The notes under the pieces were generated by a model. That model made no database searches, had not been told where the DNA came from, and saw only the letters and a list, made by a program, of their open reading frames with translations. The position numbers and the translations under genes were made by a program. This document shows, piece by piece, positions 35,150 through 46,100 of a stretch of DNA of 64,000 nucleotides. The stretch is from Desarmillaria ectypa (Eukaryota > Basidiomycota > Agaricomycetes > Agaricales > Physalacriaceae), in contig JAUDYN010000011.1 of assembly GCA_030407005.1 (NCBI GenBank), positions 920,501-984,500 of the forward strand. The letters run 5' to 3'. Every line of letters begins with the position of its first letter. Position 1 is the first letter of the stretch.

Positions 35150-35162
35150 AACAAGGGGGTAA
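35150..35162 (+). promoter_or_regulatory. G3 polypurine tract
   Basis: AACAAGGGGGTAA directly before the 3' LTR. Confidence 0.8.
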
Positions 35163-35586
35163 TGTTACGATTTTTCCGTTATCTTATCTTATCCGAGTCA
35201 TATCCATGACTCATCCATCTAATCTAGCCCAGAAACCGACTTGTATCCAGCTATTTGCTGGCTACAACCCTCGTTCTCACCGTCTGTCACCCCAGACACT
35301 TTCTATTGGTCCTATGATCCTCCTGGATCATCCAACTTTGACACCATTTGTGCATGGACCGTAGCGTTTCATCTAAATATAATGCCGTAGAAATACTATA
35401 TAAACAGAGTAAACTAGACAGTTGTACTCTATCTCTTGTTTAAATTAACATCATATACTTCTTGCTTGCACAACACCAAAGACTTTTGGCTTCTATATCT
35501 CTCATTGGGTGATCATTCAAACGCATAATGGCCCTAGAGGTATCAGCTGATCATCTCAAGTCATGTGCCCAAGTCGGTACATAACA
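35163..35586 (+). repeat. G3 3' LTR
   Basis: 424 bp; same ends and TATA/start arrangement as the 5' copy, differing by scattered transitions. Confidence 0.9.
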
Positions 35587-36998
35587 TCCCCTATCTGGCT
35601 CTTTCCCCTTTTCTTGATCATGGAGGTAGTCCATCATCATTCTCTTGGTGGACTCCTCTCTTTCAAGCTCTTCACACATTTCTGCAATGCATCTTTCCTT
35701 CTTGGCCAATGCAGTTTTCATCTGTTGCCAGATTTCTTCCACTATTGCTGGGGTTCTTGACATCTCTGTGGTGGCAGTTCTCACAGGGATAGTTTTGGCT
35801 TCCATTTCTTCTCCTGCATCTGCAAAGAGAAGACTACCACCCTGATAAGAGTGGTATCCTTGTTGTCATACCTGACTGTATAGCAGCGAGTTGAGTAAGG
35901 GTTTTGGTCTTGCAACTGGAGTGTCAGAGGGATAGTCAGGGATATTTTCATATTCTTGGGCATATCCTTGCCCGTAGTAACCTGTATCATAGGTAAACAT
36001 ATTATAACTGGGTTCTTGTCCCAGTCTACTCCTCTCTTGCGACCTCCAGTCATTATAGTTGTCATAAGGAGTGTTCCAGCTCCCTCTGCTCATCCTCATC
36101 TCAGGCTCGAAGCCCTGGTAGTATATCCCCAACAGAGGGACAAAATATATTGCGCTCCCTGTTTGTGTGTATCTGGGTGTGAACCATAGTATTTGGATTG
36201 GGACCCTGGATGGGATCCTCTCGGTTGAGTGCCAGCCACTCATCCATGTCAGGTCTGGGTTCATTCCAGAGCATTCTTGCTTCGACATTGCGATATCGAA
36301 TTTCCCATGCAGCAGCCCTGAAGGGGCTGAATAGTCTTTGGTCAACCTCGGAAAGGTCGGGCCAGATATAGTCTGCCCCATTTGGATTGAATAGCTCATT
36401 GGGGGCAGTGGAAGTGGGCAGGGTCTGGGCATCGAGCTCTCCATCAGACTCATCAGAGAGGTCAATAATGGGAAGAAAGGAGGTGGAATTGGTTCCTCCT
36501 CAGGGCCAGTTGTTTTTATAGGCCCAGGGCCCATAGGGATGGTTTTGATCCATCCTGAGATCATTGGAGTGATGGGGTCCATGGTAGGATCCATCAGAGA
36601 AAGGGGATTGGGAGCAGGGAGGTATCTGCCAGTTGTGCAGACAGAGGGTAGGGGTTGTGGGGCAAGGGGGTTGGAAACAGGGATAAGGGGGGCCAGACGT
36701 CTTCGATCTCAACCTGAATGTGCCACACATATTCTTGGGCTGAGGTGGGGGCAGGTCATTCTATCCTGTACCAGAGTAGAACTGCCCATGCATTGTGTAC
36801 ACTGGCATTGGAGGGCCCTGGGGTTGGGGGCCTCTCATTGTTGGTTGTCCCCTCAGAGGAGAAGGCAATTGTGAAACAGGCCTGGGGGTGGACAAGTGGT
36901 ACCGCCTCTCATTCTTCCAGTCAGGTGGAGGGTAGCTTTCAGGGAAGGATATTTTTGGGGTGATGGGGTGGCTGGGGTGGAAGCTGTGGATGGCGGAT
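35587..36998 (-). pseudogene. G2 gag N-terminus and Pro-rich ORF remnants
   Basis: Homologous to G1 17600-19080: a coiled-coil gag start (EEIWQQMKTALAKKERCIAEM) near 35,640-35,760 and Pro/Ser-rich frames upstream up to 242 codons (35866..36594). Frames are broken. The other half of this gag (28411-28509) lies across the G3 insertion. Confidence 0.65.
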
Positions 36999-37142
36999 TC
37001 ATCTTTGGTGAAGAAGGGTTTGGATTTCTTCCTCGTATATTAATATCACGAGGATGGTAAAGAAAGTAAAAAGTATAGTGCCACTGATTGCGACACCAAG
37101 AGATACAGTTCTTGGATTCTGTTGGTTTTCTTCATTGATTAT
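36999..37142 (-). pseudogene. G2 transmembrane micro-ORF, start codon lost
   Basis: 48 codons matching the G1/G3 micro-ORF: NQQNPRTVSLGVAISG, a hydrophobic TILFTFFTILVILI, then YEEEIQTLLHQR and TGA. The expected ATG reads ATA. The stop falls at the equivalent place despite substantial divergence elsewhere. Confidence 0.55.
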
Positions 37143-37187
37143 AGGTGGATGCTTCTTTTATGGCTGGCATAGGAGAAGCAGAATGAG

Positions 37188-37201
37188 TATCTTTTGACTA
37201 A
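37188..37201 (-). promoter_or_regulatory. G2 self-complementary primer-binding site (type A')
   Basis: Minus-strand TTAGTCAAAAGATA abuts LTR A' and is the exact complement of TATCTTTTGACTAA inside that LTR (37336-37349 on plus). It differs from the G1/G3 primer site at several positions, with matching changes in the LTR. Confidence 0.75.
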
Positions 37202-37594
37202 TGTTATGTCCTTGTCTATCACATGACTTGGGACATAAGCCTTTGGTCTCTGAGCTGCTTTGCATTTAGGCAGTCACTCATATGAGACTTTGGGCTAGGT
37301 CTTTGGTGTATGAATAGAAAGTATATGAGTGTAATTTAGTCAAAAGATAGAGTACAACAATGAAGTTTACTCTACTTATATACTGTAAGTATGATGTTAT
37401 ATTTAGATGAAACGGTACTGTCCATGCTGGAACAGTGTCAAAGTAAGATGGATCCGGAAGAATCATAGTCCAATAGGAGGAGTGTAGAGTGACTGTTGGT
37501 GAGAATGTTGATACAAAGTGAATACTATGGCTGATTAGATGAATGAGTCATGGATATGACTCAGATAAGATAAGATAACAGAAAAATCATAACA
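37202..37594 (-). repeat. G2 inner LTR (type A')
   Basis: 393 bp, TGTTATGTCC...CATAACA on plus, homologous to the G1 LTR along its length but well diverged. The TATA-to-start spacing (34 bp) is the same. It abuts LTR B directly, with no spacer. Confidence 0.75.
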
Positions 37595-37968
37595 GTTAGG
37601 ACCTAGTTATCACATGATCTTGGGACTAGACACTAGTTCCTGGGCTGTCTCATATTCAGACAATCACCCTAATTGGGATAGCAGTGGAGGTCTTCAGAGA
37701 AGTGGATAATGGTATATATGTTAAATTTAGTTGAAAGATGCAGAACATACATGAGAACTACATTACTTGTATACTAATATATGGTGCATGTGTATGTTTG
37801 TGCATTATCCATATATTCAGGTCAGCTGATAAAAAGAGGGTTGCTTCGAGGTAGAAAGAGGGTAATAAAGGATGATAGTGTGAGTGAATGGGTGAATGAT
37901 GAGTAATATGGAATGACCAATGATGATAAGATGTTGGATTAGATAGGAAAAATGGAAAAATCATAACA
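37595..37968 (-). repeat. G2 outer 5' LTR (type B)
   Basis: 374 bp; pairs with 21674..22028. The expected first T is missing at the junction with LTR A' (AACA|GTTAGG). On minus it has TATACAA and, 34 bp later, ATCTTTCAACTAAATT. No complementary primer site for that sequence lies next to it. Confidence 0.75.
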
Positions 37969-38920
37969 CACACTGGTTTGCTAAGAATATAGTTGCTCTA
38001 GAATACACTGACTCTTCTTGGTACACTAGCTAGTATAATGATTCCAAACTTAAAGGCATTCTAGGGCTTATTTCAATACAATGTTCAAAGTTTATTCTGA
38101 TTTAGATGACTCTGTGATATTAAAATCACTTAAATCAAAAACAAACAAAAACCTTTAATTGTAGGCAGCTACTGGCTACTAGCACAAAATTCAGAGGAAT
38201 GTTTTTCTGCTGTTAGATGTGTTTATGCTTCTAATTTATAATGCTTTATCTAGGAGCTTATTTAGACTTATAATGAGATGCAGGCTTTTTTGAGCTAAGT
38301 GGTATACTTCTAATGCAATAATCATGCCATTCTGTACTTACATTCAATTTAGACAGATATTCCACTCATTTTCTATTGTCAAAACACAGTCCAAAGGCCT
38401 ACTGTAGTCTCTTTCTTCTATACCTTTGATCCTACAAGAGGTGTAGCACCCAGATAATGCATATAGCACAGTATCTAAAGGCTGTAATCATTAATCATGA
38501 TCAACCACAGTCCTAAAATTTATTTACTCTTCAATCACTAGATAATATATATCACTTATCCTAGATCTAGGGGTAGTAGCCTTCCATTTTTCTTATTTAT
38601 TCTATCATTCTATTCTGGTATTCCTAAATAAAATTCAAGATGAACTCTGGTTTATTTGTAACTTGGTCATATTCACTAAAAGTGATTTAGACTTGAGCAA
38701 GATAAATCTAGATATTCTTTTTACTTCTGGTTTGTAGTATGCAAGTACATATGCATCTTCAAGATGTGACTGGGTCTAGTCTGTTTAGGTTAGAGAGACC
38801 TTCAACATGAAAAGCATGCAGAGTTGACTCATCTAGATATTATCTCCAAGTCCTTTTTATTATCTAGAGTGCTGCCTTAGGTATCACAACAACTATCAAT
38901 GTGAAGCATGCTAGTCCAGT
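37969..38920. other. CpG-free gene-less DNA
   Basis: AT-rich, no useful ORF and no CpG found between about 37,850 and 39,028. Before G2 inserted it was continuous with sequence left of 21,674. Confidence 0.45.
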
Positions 38921-39958
38921 GCCAGTAGAACATATATTGAACCTCATTTGTGCCAACATGTACCAATCTTTTCAAAGGAGTAATCACCTTACAATTTTGG
39001 AATCCTGTGGAGAATAGGCATACATTTTCGTTAAAATTATCACATTCTTACTGTCAATACTCGAAAGGCCACTCAAATATCTCATACAGGATAAAATGCG
39101 GCTCAGACATTCGGTCCAGGAAGTTGAGAAATCTTCCGTTGCCATCATCTTACTGAACGACGACACCACCTTCCAAGTACTGCTTCCAAGTACCATAATA
39201 GCGTTCGGAAATTACTACGGCCTTGTCGTTGACAAGGCTTTCCTGTCAACTAGTTGGCTCGAGCAGACACCATAAATGGTTGCGACTGAGTCGCCGACCA
39301 GACTGCTTATGTTAGTCAAGTGAGAGCCAGCTACTGGGTGCATACCATCACATATGAGTCCAGGTGTGTAATGCACGACGTGAGAGAAATAGATTAATGC
39401 AATCCTTATACAGATAACCCGTATAATCATAACCCATAAAATCATTCTAAAATCGTACCCAAAATTTCTTTGCCATCATTCCTGACAAGACAAGGGAGAC
39501 CAAGTTCCTTCCGCATAGCACCACGAGCCCTAAACACCTCCCAGCTTTTCTTCGTATTGGTGACATCGCACACAGCCATCGTCTCGGTTGCAGGATTTTT
39601 CTTCTTCTTCTTTTTCTTAGTCACAGAAAGAGGAAGGGTGGATGTCCGCTTCGACGTTATGATATTCGGAGGGGGCGCATTTTCCTTTCCTGCGGTTCGT
39701 AACGATGGTTTGACGATCTCAATACTCAGATGTCTCGTCCTAGCTGAGTTCGCGCCAACAGAAAGCAGAGGATGCGACAGAAGATGCCCCTTATCGACGA
39801 AGGGAACTATAGGCTGGAATTTCGGTACTCCCGAAAGAGGACGACACGTAAACTCTTGCTTTTGCACATCAGGAGAAGGAGGCGACGGTTCCATAATGCT
39901 GACAGAAGGTAGAGTAGGTGCTTTATCCACAAGAAGTAACAGAGCCGGAGGAAGATCC
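38921..39958 (+). repeat. Inverted duplication, left arm
   Basis: About 1,038 bp, reverse-complement homologue of 41959..42886. The outer ~800 bp look identical (three ORFs of 68, 70 and 76 codons are the same in both arms). The inner ~200 bp carry a few substitutions and a 111-bp length difference. Confidence 0.85.
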
Positions 39959-40766
39959 TTGTCAACGAAGGGAAGAATAGAATTGGGGATTTCTGAGTTA
40001 AGAGTGCTTGGATGTGTGGTCGTTTCCTTTCGCTTGAGGGATGACGACGATGGCGTCGCTGAGATCCCATCAAGTTTGCTGGTGCGACGCGAAGAAAAAC
40101 CCGTGTTCGATCCTTTCTTGATAACGACAAGCGGGGGAATGGTCGTGGCAGGCCGTGCATTCCGTTTCGCTCGAGGGCGAGCATAATCTACACAATCTGG
40201 CTTTCGATACCCATACGCCATGGAGTTTGACCCTCCGCAAAGAGCGACTTGGTGGTTGTACGGAACAATGACATCGACATAGAGCGGAGGGGCAGGCGAC
40301 GGTCGGGCGAGATTGTCTGTTGGGCTGTATGACTCTGAAGTGCCTGCTTGTAGGGGCGAGAAATTCGAGCGCGGTCGCGGATAAGGACAGACGATTTGAT
40401 CCGCGGCTTGCCATAAGGATAGAGGAGGAGGCGAAGGATTCGGATCAGAAACGATGGCACTAGAACCGAGATAAAATGAAGGGTACGATTTCAACGAGTC
40501 GATAGGTGTCGGAAAGATGTCGGATGCGCAAGAAGTTGATTCTTTGACATTGACCTACGTCTCTCTGTACAATCATTCAAGGCGAGAAAGAGTTCGTAAC
40601 ACACCTCAATGTCAGAGACAGTACGCCATCGAGAGACAGATGTTCGGGTCATATACCATAACGCGAGTGATAGAAGGACTAGGAGAGGCCCGACCAGGCA
40701 GCCAAGTGCGACCTTAAGCAGCATGGCATGAGCAGATACAAAATCAGTGAGCGTAGAAGTGGACAT
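39442..40766 (-). CDS. Lineage-specific protein with N-terminal transmembrane helix
   Basis: Two exons, 40605..40766 and 39442..40554, with a 50-nt intron in phase 0; 424 aa. I chose ATG 40766; an in-frame ATG at 40796 adds ten residues. Residues ~20-45 form one hydrophobic helix (MLLKVALGCLVGPLLVLLSL), followed by a long Ser/Pro-rich, probably disordered tail. The tail contains a seven-Lys run (near LSVTKKKKKKK) and a KEN-box-like GKENAPP. The C-terminal ~190 codons lie in the left arm of an inverted duplication, and a shortened copy is in the other arm. Not recognised; function unknown. Confidence 0.6.
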
Positions 40767-41366
40767 GGTAACGAGCGTGAGGTTTAATGCATACAAACGA
40801 TTGTGGGATGACGGTAGTAGTGAAGGAAAGGGAAAGAGTACGGATTCTCAAAGCGAATGCCGATTCGGCCGAAACGGCACCGACGCAAAATGCAGGTCCG
40901 AGTTTTTCAGCTGTTCAACTTGAGACTTTTCCTTTCCCTGTTAGCGTGTGCTTTCGTCTCTCAGCCTTGACAATGTCAACGACTTCCAAATTAAATATGA
41001 ATAGTGAGTTTATGGCTTTGAATACGGTAGTACTCTTCATATAAAATGGGAAAAGACCACTGCAACTGCTTATATTCCCAGTGATATAACGGGGGATGGC
41101 AAGTAACCTCAATCCTAGAAGAATGGATGTTAGAAAAATCAAACGGAAGAAATAATCACCCTCGCACCTCGGAACTCAAGTACGAGCATGGTTTGATGAG
41201 AGTATAGGACACCATGAGACATTCTATCATAATATGAATCATAGCATCCAAAGACCCTTGGAGGGCGCAAACCAGCATTATGCAGGTCGTAGAAGAGGAC
41301 AGGCCAATACCAACCAACCAAGCCTGGGAAAGGGTTTGGGTCTGCAATGGATGCATGTACGTCCAG

Positions 41367-41873
41367 TCATAGGTACCCGTCTTCGCCTGCATTATTACAG
41401 CATCGAGACAGGAACCGGACGTAGCGAATATGGATGGGAATACCACATGACACACCCGTTGCCCGTCCATCGCCAATAGAACTGGGCTCAAAAGATATAT
41501 AGGGAACTTGCAGAAAAAGAGCTCTGAGGCCGATATCATTAGGTAGCCTCGTGAGAAGGGCGTAAACCTCTCTTGCTGCACTTTCCCCTGCATTTCGGCA
41601 ATCGACGAAGCAGGTGATGGTACGGGTAAGTCGGGAGATGAGATCATGGTAGATGATGGATTTCTGGCGCCCAGCTATGTCGCATAGGTAGTGTATATAT
41701 GCGAGGCTGGTGATGTAGATGTCCTGGCAAGCAATAGGGGCGTAAATGGCTTTCCACGTTCGATTAATTTGGGGGCAAGTCGTCATGAAGGACTGTCGGA
41801 CAACAGAGGGCATTTTGGAGTGCCATGTTTCATGAACGATTATTTCCACAAGCTCAGGAGGAAAGATGGTCAT
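41367..41873 (-). CDS. F-box-like small protein, probably truncated
   Basis: 168 codons. The N-terminus FPPELVEIIVHETWHSKMPS resembles F-box-like starts common in mushroom genomes, followed by CPQINRTWKAIYAPIACQDIYI. After about residue 130 the sequence loses similarity to anything I know, and another open frame (41156..41647) overlaps. A frameshift or unannotated intron near 41,450-41,640 is possible. It sits between the two inverted arms. Confidence 0.45.
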   Translation of the reverse strand: MTIFPPELVEIIVHETWHSKMPSVVRQSFMTTCPQINRTWKAIYAPIACQDIYITSLAYIHYLCDIAGRQKSIIYHDLISRLTRTITCFVDCRNAGESAAREVYALLTRLPNDIGLRALFLQVPYISFEPSSIGDGRATGVSCGIPIHIRYVRFLSRCCNNAGEDGYL

Positions 41874-41956
41874 GGTGTTGTGTTTGTTACTCGCAGCTAA
41901 CCGGAGTTTGAACTGTGTTCCACAATTTCTATGTCATTTGCTTTGCAAACCTTGCT

Positions 41957-42364
41957 ATGGATCTTCCTCCGGCTCTGTTACTTCTTGTGGATAAAGCGCC
42001 TGCTCTACCTTCTGTCAGCATTATGGAATTGTCGTCTCCTTCTCCTGATGGCACGAACTCAGCTAGGACGAGACATCTGAGTATTGAGATCGTCAAACCA
42101 TCGTTACGAACCGCAGGAAAGGAAAATGCGCCCCCTCCGAATATCATAACGTCGAAGCGGACATCCACCCTTCCTCTTTCTGTGACTAAGAAAAAGAAGA
42201 AGAAGAAAAATCCTGCAACCGAGACGATGGCTGTGTGCGATGTCACCAATACGAAGAAAAGCTGGGAGGTGTTTAGGGCTCGTGGTGCTATGCGGAAGGA
42301 ACTTGGTCTCCCTTGTCTTGTCAGGAATGATGGCAAAGAAATTTTGGGTACGATTTTAGAATGA
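41957..42364 (+). pseudogene. Truncated copy of the transmembrane-protein gene
   Basis: 136 codons from an ATG created at the arm boundary (MDLPPALLLLVDKAP) to the same stop as the full gene (GTILE). It lacks the N-terminal half including the transmembrane helix. It also lacks an internal 37-codon block (after PSPD), so the remaining frame is preserved. KEN-like GKENAPP and the Lys run are retained. Whether it is expressed cannot be judged. Confidence 0.6.
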
Positions 42365-42886
42365 TTTTATGGGTTATGATTATACGGGTTATCTGTATAA
42401 GGATTGCATTAATCTATTTCTCTCACGTCGTGCATTACACACCTGGACTCATATGTGATGGTATGCACCCAGTAGCTGGCTCTCACTTGACTAACATAAG
42501 CAGTCTGGTCGGCGACTCAGTCGCAACCATTTATGGTGTCTGCTCGAGCCAACTAGTTGACAGGAAAGCCTTGTCAACGACAAGGCCGTAGTAATTTCCG
42601 AACGCTATTATGGTACTTGGAAGCAGTACTTGGAAGGTGGTGTCGTCGTTCAGTAAGATGATGGCAACGGAAGATTTCTCAACTTCCTGGACCGAATGTC
42701 TGAGCCGCATTTTATCCTGTATGAGATATTTGAGTGGCCTTTCGAGTATTGACAGTAAGAATGTGATAATTTTAACGAAAATGTATGCCTATTCTCCACA
42801 GGATTCCAAAATTGTAAGGTGATTACTCCTTTGAAAAGATTGGTACATGTTGGCACAAATGAGGTTCAATATATGTTCTACTGGCA
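41959..42886 (-). repeat. Inverted duplication, right arm
   Basis: About 928 bp. The difference from the left arm is the 111-bp in-frame deletion near 42,046. The arms are separated by exactly the two genes' remaining parts (~2 kb). Confidence 0.85.
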
Positions 42887-43134
42887 ACTGGACTGGTACG
42901 CAATGTGAAGCCGAGTCAAAAAATCCAACGATTGCCAATTAGAGATTATTAACTTATTGCCTGTAGATAATTTGATGTCAGGACACCGTAAGTCTTTCCA
43001 GAAGGCCATGTCGTGTAATAAGGTAATGATGGATGATGGATTAAGTACGCTGGGGTTGGGATGGAGCGCACGTGTCAATGACGTAACCGATATACCCCCT
43101 TCATTGCGACCGTACCTTCGACCCTCATGCATCG

Positions 43135-46100
43135 ATGAGTAGCCGCCGTTCTTCCCACTCCACTCGAACGCGTACCTCATCTACTACACGACCACCATCT
43201 TGGAGGACGCTCTCTTTAAGCAAAGGAACAGCAGCAGCTAGAGTCAGCCTGGTACACGCCGAGCCGGAACGGGGGCACGGAGCCTTTGGTTCAGCTATTG
43301 ACGGGCTACCGTCTCCTAAAAGAAACGGAAATTTTTCTAGAGATATCGGAGCAGACGTTGCAGGCCCCAGTGGACTGAGCTACGAACAGAAGAACTTGTT
43401 GAGTACGCCACAGGAGAGCAATACGGAGGAGATGAAAGGTGTGTTTTCATGCAGGCAAGGCAATAATTTTCAGATATTAATTTCTTTAGTAGCGATAGTG
43501 CCTACTAACTCCCTTACATCAATACCAAGTACGAGTACAACAGTCACGCCGCCAACAGTGTCAGGGAATGACCAGACACCTCCAGGTATGTGCTTGTATG
43601 CGGCTGTGCAAAATGTGGCTAATCCTTCTACCTTCGCATTTGCTAGCTGTAACGGTAGAGAAAGATACCCCAGTATCTACACCAAGCACAAATCTAGACG
43701 CTCGACCAGAAGACACGCCGGAACCGCATGCCCGGAACGACGATACACCCTCTGAGGTAATAACTATGGTTCCGGCACCTGCACAGTCCGTCGGCACCAT
43801 CCCATTCCCGACTAAACCTTCCTCTCCGCCTCGAACTTCCTGGTTTGGTTCCTTAGGACGCTCCCGGGGACGAGATAAAGCAAAAGAAAGTCGAGTTTTT
43901 GTGGAGAGCAGCCTACGGGAGGCGAGCTCGGGAATCGATGAGGACACTGTTATGCGTGATTCGAGCCATGAGCAGCAGAATTGTGATGCGAAGGGTGTAC
44001 TAGAACCCCCGAAGACTGAAGAAGATAAGCCTCAGCCACTGACCGTACCAGAGGTGGAGCCATCAGCGGTCACCACACCTTCTCCGCCTCAACCAATGAC
44101 ATCCCAGCCGGTCGATACCCCCACTGTTTCGCGTCGATCATGGTTTGGTGCTTCTGTTTCGACTTCACCTCCATCTGCACCTTCCATTCCATCATCAATC
44201 GACGAGGATGTTCCTGCATTGTCTACTTCGCCTCTACGCAGCCCTGAAAGTCCCCCCAAGAGGCCTAGAGTGGAGAGTGTCAACGATGGTAAACGTGCCA
44301 GACTCGATTCACTAAATCCCTCTAGTAGCAGATTTACCATCAGTATTCCTCTCCTGGGACGACCAAAAGTTCCTTTAGAGGAGGCAATGGCTAGCGCTCC
44401 CGCGGTCATGGATACTCATTCACAGAGCGACGAGGCAGATGGAACGGTCACCGAGAGTACGGTCACTGCTGACACCGAAATTACGATGACAACAACTACG
44501 CCAGCAACTACGATAGCTGCGATTGAGGAGTCGCCGGAGAAAGCGCCCGTGGTCGAGATAGTCAAGGAGGAGATCGTCGTAGTCAATGCTAGCGGAGCGG
44601 AACAAGTGGGGAACCGAACTTCATGGTGGGATTATGTTGGATGGGGCGGGAGTGTGCGTTCAACAGCTGGAACCGTACAGACAGAAGAAGCACCATCAAG
44701 CGTAGACACCGTTCCGGCGGAGGAGACCCCGCCAGTACCTACGGCCGACGTTTCACCTGCTGTTGAAGCACCGGCGCCGCAAGACACAACACCGGGAGAA
44801 GAACATGTGACGGAAGAAGCTCGTAAGCTCGAGCCTTCTTCGCCCTCTCTCTTCTCGTCAGATACTCGGGCATCATGGTACACTCCATGGGCGTGGTATT
44901 ACTATTCTACTACAACCGAATCTGCGCCTACGGGCATGACACCAAGTGAGATGGTTAAAGAGGAAGCGCTGGCAAGAGATAGTGTGGAATCCACCGAGGT
45001 AGTTATGACAGATGCTGATAATGGCAAGAAGGAAGTCCAAGAGGAAGAGGTCAATCCTATAACTTCCACAATCACCACAAATCGCTCGGGATGGGCGGCC
45101 TTTTTCTCCTCTGCTTCGTCTGCGAGATTGGGAGCCAAGCGGATAGAAGATGTCAAGCCAAGTGGAGAGATGGAGGTCATGGATATTGATGAAGAGGATT
45201 CTCCTAGTAACTCCGAGGCGAAGCAAGAGGACGTGCAGAAATCGAGTCAGACCAATAAATCCATCGTAGGATCAACGCCACCTTCCCCGACGCAGATGAA
45301 AGGGAAGGATGGGGAGACCAAGCGGGAGATTCCACAACTCATTATCTCAGAGGATGTCAAGTCCAAGGCGGCCAAACGCAAGTCGTCTGGCTCGCGGCCT
45401 CCTTGTGCATCGTCATCCAAACCTCCCTCGATGAAGTCCGGCGCCAGTACCCCACCCACGGCATCTAAGAAAACGTCTGGCGCAACGACTCCGCCCAAGA
45501 AGCCTGTCGCACCACGTACGCCGCCTCCACCAAATTTGGTACTGCCTTCATGGCGAGACACCTTCCATTCGGCACCTCGGAATGTCATTCCTGTTTCCCC
45601 GCAATCATCAAGTAGGCTTGGCAGAACGGTTAGATTCCTCCTTGGGGGTAGCATCGATGGAGGTAAAGGGAAGGAAAGGGATGTAAGTGCGGATGTGGGT
45701 GTTGGTTTGCCGAGAGCTTGGGATGTCCTTCAGGGACAGACGTCACCTTCGGAAGCTGGCATAGGAGATGTGCTGAGAGGTTGTAAGCGCGTTGTTGTCA
45801 TTGGCATTCATGGATGGTTTCCCGGTGCTATTATGCGGACTGTCCTTGGGGAGGTGGGTTTATACTTTCAAGCTCTCTCCGTATCGAACGTTCTCTTATG
45901 TCTGTTTCGTTAGCCCACAGGTACTTCTCCCAAGTTTGTTTCGATGACCCTTCAAGCACTCGACGAGTTCCAAGCTCGACATGACGTAAAACTTGAGAAG
46001 GTGACAGGAATTCCGCTGGAAGGGGAGGGAACGATTGGTGGTAGGGTTAACAAGTAAGTCGAGTACCCTTCTGATAGATATATTTTGACGATTCCCCCTA

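Larger units (their letters stand above)
28510..35586 (+). mobile_element. Gypsy chromovirus G3, nested in G2
   Basis: 7,077 bp. LTRs 28510..28932 and 35163..35586 (TGTTA...TAACA); perfect 5-bp duplication TCCCC (28505-28509 and 35587-35591) in the gag remnant of G2. Same family as G1 with the same order of parts, but an internal deletion of about 1.4 kb (near 31,371) fuses mid-gag to the start of the protease and removes the zinc knuckle. Frame broken mainly by TGA codons. Confidence 0.9.
21674..37968 (-). mobile_element. Old Gypsy chromovirus composite G2 with nested insertions
   Basis: Outer LTRs (type B) 21674..22028 and 37595..37968 are flanked by the perfect target duplication CACAC (21669-21673; 37969-37973). 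Inside, on minus: a second, different LTR (A', 37202..37594) with its own primer site, the transmembrane micro-ORF, Pro-rich and gag N-terminal remnants, then PR/RT/RH/INT remnants and a polypurine tract. Nested inside are two ~1.45 kb solo LTRs and Gypsy G3. About 2.4 kb covering the gag C-terminus, zinc knuckle and part of protease are missing at the 26971..28410 insertion. All ORFs are shattered and CpG is rare, so this is the oldest layer of the nest. Confidence 0.8.

Noticed and set aside
39470..40186. 238-codon plus-strand ORF opposite the transmembrane-protein gene
   Set aside because: Antisense shadow of the Ser/Pro/Lys-rich coding sequence; the minus frame has the intron and domain-like features.
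43559..43947. 128-codon minus ORF within the hydrolase gene
   Set aside because: Lies antisense to coding exons and an intron; no independent support.
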